A stretch of DNA of 6,520 nt from positions 1 through 6,520 of the forward strand of contig JAPLGK010000041.1 in NCBI GenBank assembly GCA_026390195.1. The letters are read 5' to 3'. The DNA comes from Caldisericota bacterium (GTDB lineage: Bacteria; Caldisericota; Caldisericia; Cryosericales; Cryosericaceae). How positions within the stretch are numbered: position 1 is the first letter of the stretch; every line of letters begins with the position of its first letter. The position numbers and the translations under genes were made by a program. Positions 6,243-6,520 of this stretch are shown here, piece by piece. The notes under the pieces were generated by a model. It was not told the DNA's origin. It saw nothing but the letters and a program-made list of their open reading frames with translations, and ran no database searches.

Positions 6243-6270
6243 TTGACACCCTCGCAGAAGCAGGTATAGT
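6243..6270 (+). promoter_or_regulatory. rRNA operon promoter P1
   Basis: TTGACA (6243-6248), a perfect -35, is followed after 16 bases by TATAGT (6265-6270), a 5 of 6 match to the -10. It is placed 17 bases after the last pilin stop and upstream of a second promoter and a boxA, as in tandem rRNA promoters. Confidence 0.8.
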
Positions 6271-6335
6271 TTAGTTGTTCGTAACGCAGAGGTAAGAAGA
6301 GTGAAGGCCATGCGCGACGAGAGAAGCGCAGGGTA

Positions 6336-6366
6336 TTGACTTTTTTTGCTTTCTGGCTAGCATAAT
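6336..6366 (+). promoter_or_regulatory. rRNA operon promoter P2
   Basis: TTGACT (6336-6341) is followed by a T-rich spacer and CATAAT (6361-6366), a 5 of 6 match to TATAAT. The 19-base spacer is longer than the usual 17; TAGCAT (6358-6363) would give 16 bases but is a poorer match. Its -10 lies 96 bases after that of P1. The start would be near 6373, where the sequence turns C-rich (CCCCACCCC). Confidence 0.65.
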
Positions 6367-6416
6367 AGTCCGTTGCCCCACCCCAAGGGTGTCCGTCGAC
6401 CAAGCGGCACGCGCAG

Positions 6417-6433
6417 TTGGTACCTTGAAAACT
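6417..6433 (+). promoter_or_regulatory. boxA-type antitermination site
   Basis: TTGGTACCTTGAAAACT closely resembles the boxA of Bacillus-type rRNA leaders (TGTTCTTTGAAAACT), where Nus factors load to prevent early termination of the untranslated rRNA transcript. The following CTAGACAG also resembles the conserved sequence after boxA in Gram-positive leaders. No boxB hairpin directly precedes it. Confidence 0.72.
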
Positions 6434-6448
6434 AGACAGTGAAGAGAA

Positions 6449-6484
6449 CGGGTTGAGAGACACACAAGGTGTGTTTTTTACCCG
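6449..6484 (+). other. Terminator-like leader hairpin with U run
   Basis: ACACAC (6460-6465) pairs with GTGTGT (6469-6474) around a 3-base loop AAG and is followed directly by TTTTT (6475-6479). The stem can lengthen outward using A-U and G-U pairs of TGAGAG (6454-6459) with TTTTTA (6475-6480), then CGGG (6449-6452) with CCCG (6481-6484), leaving one bulged T (6453). The short form looks like an intrinsic terminator; the long form hides the U run in the stem. It lies just downstream of boxA. It may be a processing stem or a checkpoint overcome by antitermination. Confidence 0.55.
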
Positions 6485-6520
6485 ACAAGGAATGTCTGTA
6501 CGTACAAGACAATCCCTGTC
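6484..6520 (+). other. Second leader hairpin at window end
   Basis: The 13 bases at 6484-6496 (GACAAGGAATGTC) pair with 6508-6520 (GACAATCCCTGTC) at 11 of 13 positions, with an 11-base loop that contains the palindrome TGTACGTACA. It follows the previous hairpin without a gap, sharing G6484. Such stems are common near the 5' processing site of pre-16S rRNA. Whether pairing continues past the window end cannot be seen. Confidence 0.45.

Larger units (their letters stand above)
6271..6520 (+). other. Pre-rRNA leader region, rRNA gene beyond window
   Basis: This 250-base stretch has no credible gene. It contains the second promoter, a boxA-type antitermination site and two adjacent RNA hairpins, the standard content of a leader ahead of 16S rRNA in Gram-positive bacteria. 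The conserved 16S 5' end (GATCCTGGCTCAG) is not present, so the structural RNA starts after position 6520. A leader for a separate 23S unit cannot be excluded. Confidence 0.7.

Noticed and set aside
5678..6463. Open frame of 261 codons on the - strand across the second FimT/GspH-like gene and the rRNA promoters
   Set aside because: It crosses two promoters, boxA and a pilin gene with clear family motifs. The predicted product is low-complexity, His/Arg-rich and without domain signs.

Overview
The window is a type IV pilin/pseudopilin cluster, all on the + strand, that runs directly into the promoter and leader region of a ribosomal RNA operon. Six coding genes and one decayed gene are supported. 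Base composition is moderately GC-rich, three of the six genes start with GTG, and Shine-Dalgarno sites are strong. Together with a Gram-positive-style rRNA boxA leader (CCTTGAAAACT), this suggests a Bacillota or early-branching Actinomycetota-type bacterium. That placement is an inference; no taxonomic marker gene lies inside the window.

Layout. 1-50: 5' leader with a small hairpin and a strong RBS. 51-638: major-pilin-like, GspG-type gene. 639-826: intergenic region with a perfect GC-rich GNRA-capped hairpin (651-676) and a second foldable element (688-733). 827-1894, 1863-2615, 2631-4664 and 4675-5247: a tightly packed run of four minor pilin genes (PilV/GspI-like, PilW/GspJ-like, a very large PilX/GspK-like protein, and FimT/GspH-like). 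5281-5320: strong hairpin terminator. 5390-5548: apparent remnant of another pilin gene whose processing motif is mutated. 5606-5629: second terminator-like hairpin. 5651-5678: possible promoter. 5711-6226: second FimT/GspH-like gene. 6243-6366: two tandem promoters. 6417-6520: boxA and leader hairpins of an rRNA operon whose first structural RNA lies beyond the window end.

How the genes fit together. In type IV pili and type II secretion, minor pilins of the H, I, J and K classes form a tip complex that primes assembly of the major pilin (G or PilA class). One member of each class appears here next to a major-type pilin, so the cluster could supply a whole fibre plus its tip. The motor ATPases, platform protein, prepilin peptidase and alignment proteins are absent and must be encoded elsewhere. 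The first hairpin may separate abundant major-pilin mRNA from lower minor-pilin expression. I see no mobile element, CRISPR array or tRNA, and no clearly new system. The most unusual items are the 677-residue PilX-like protein, the pilin relic, and the terminator-like hairpin in the rRNA leader.
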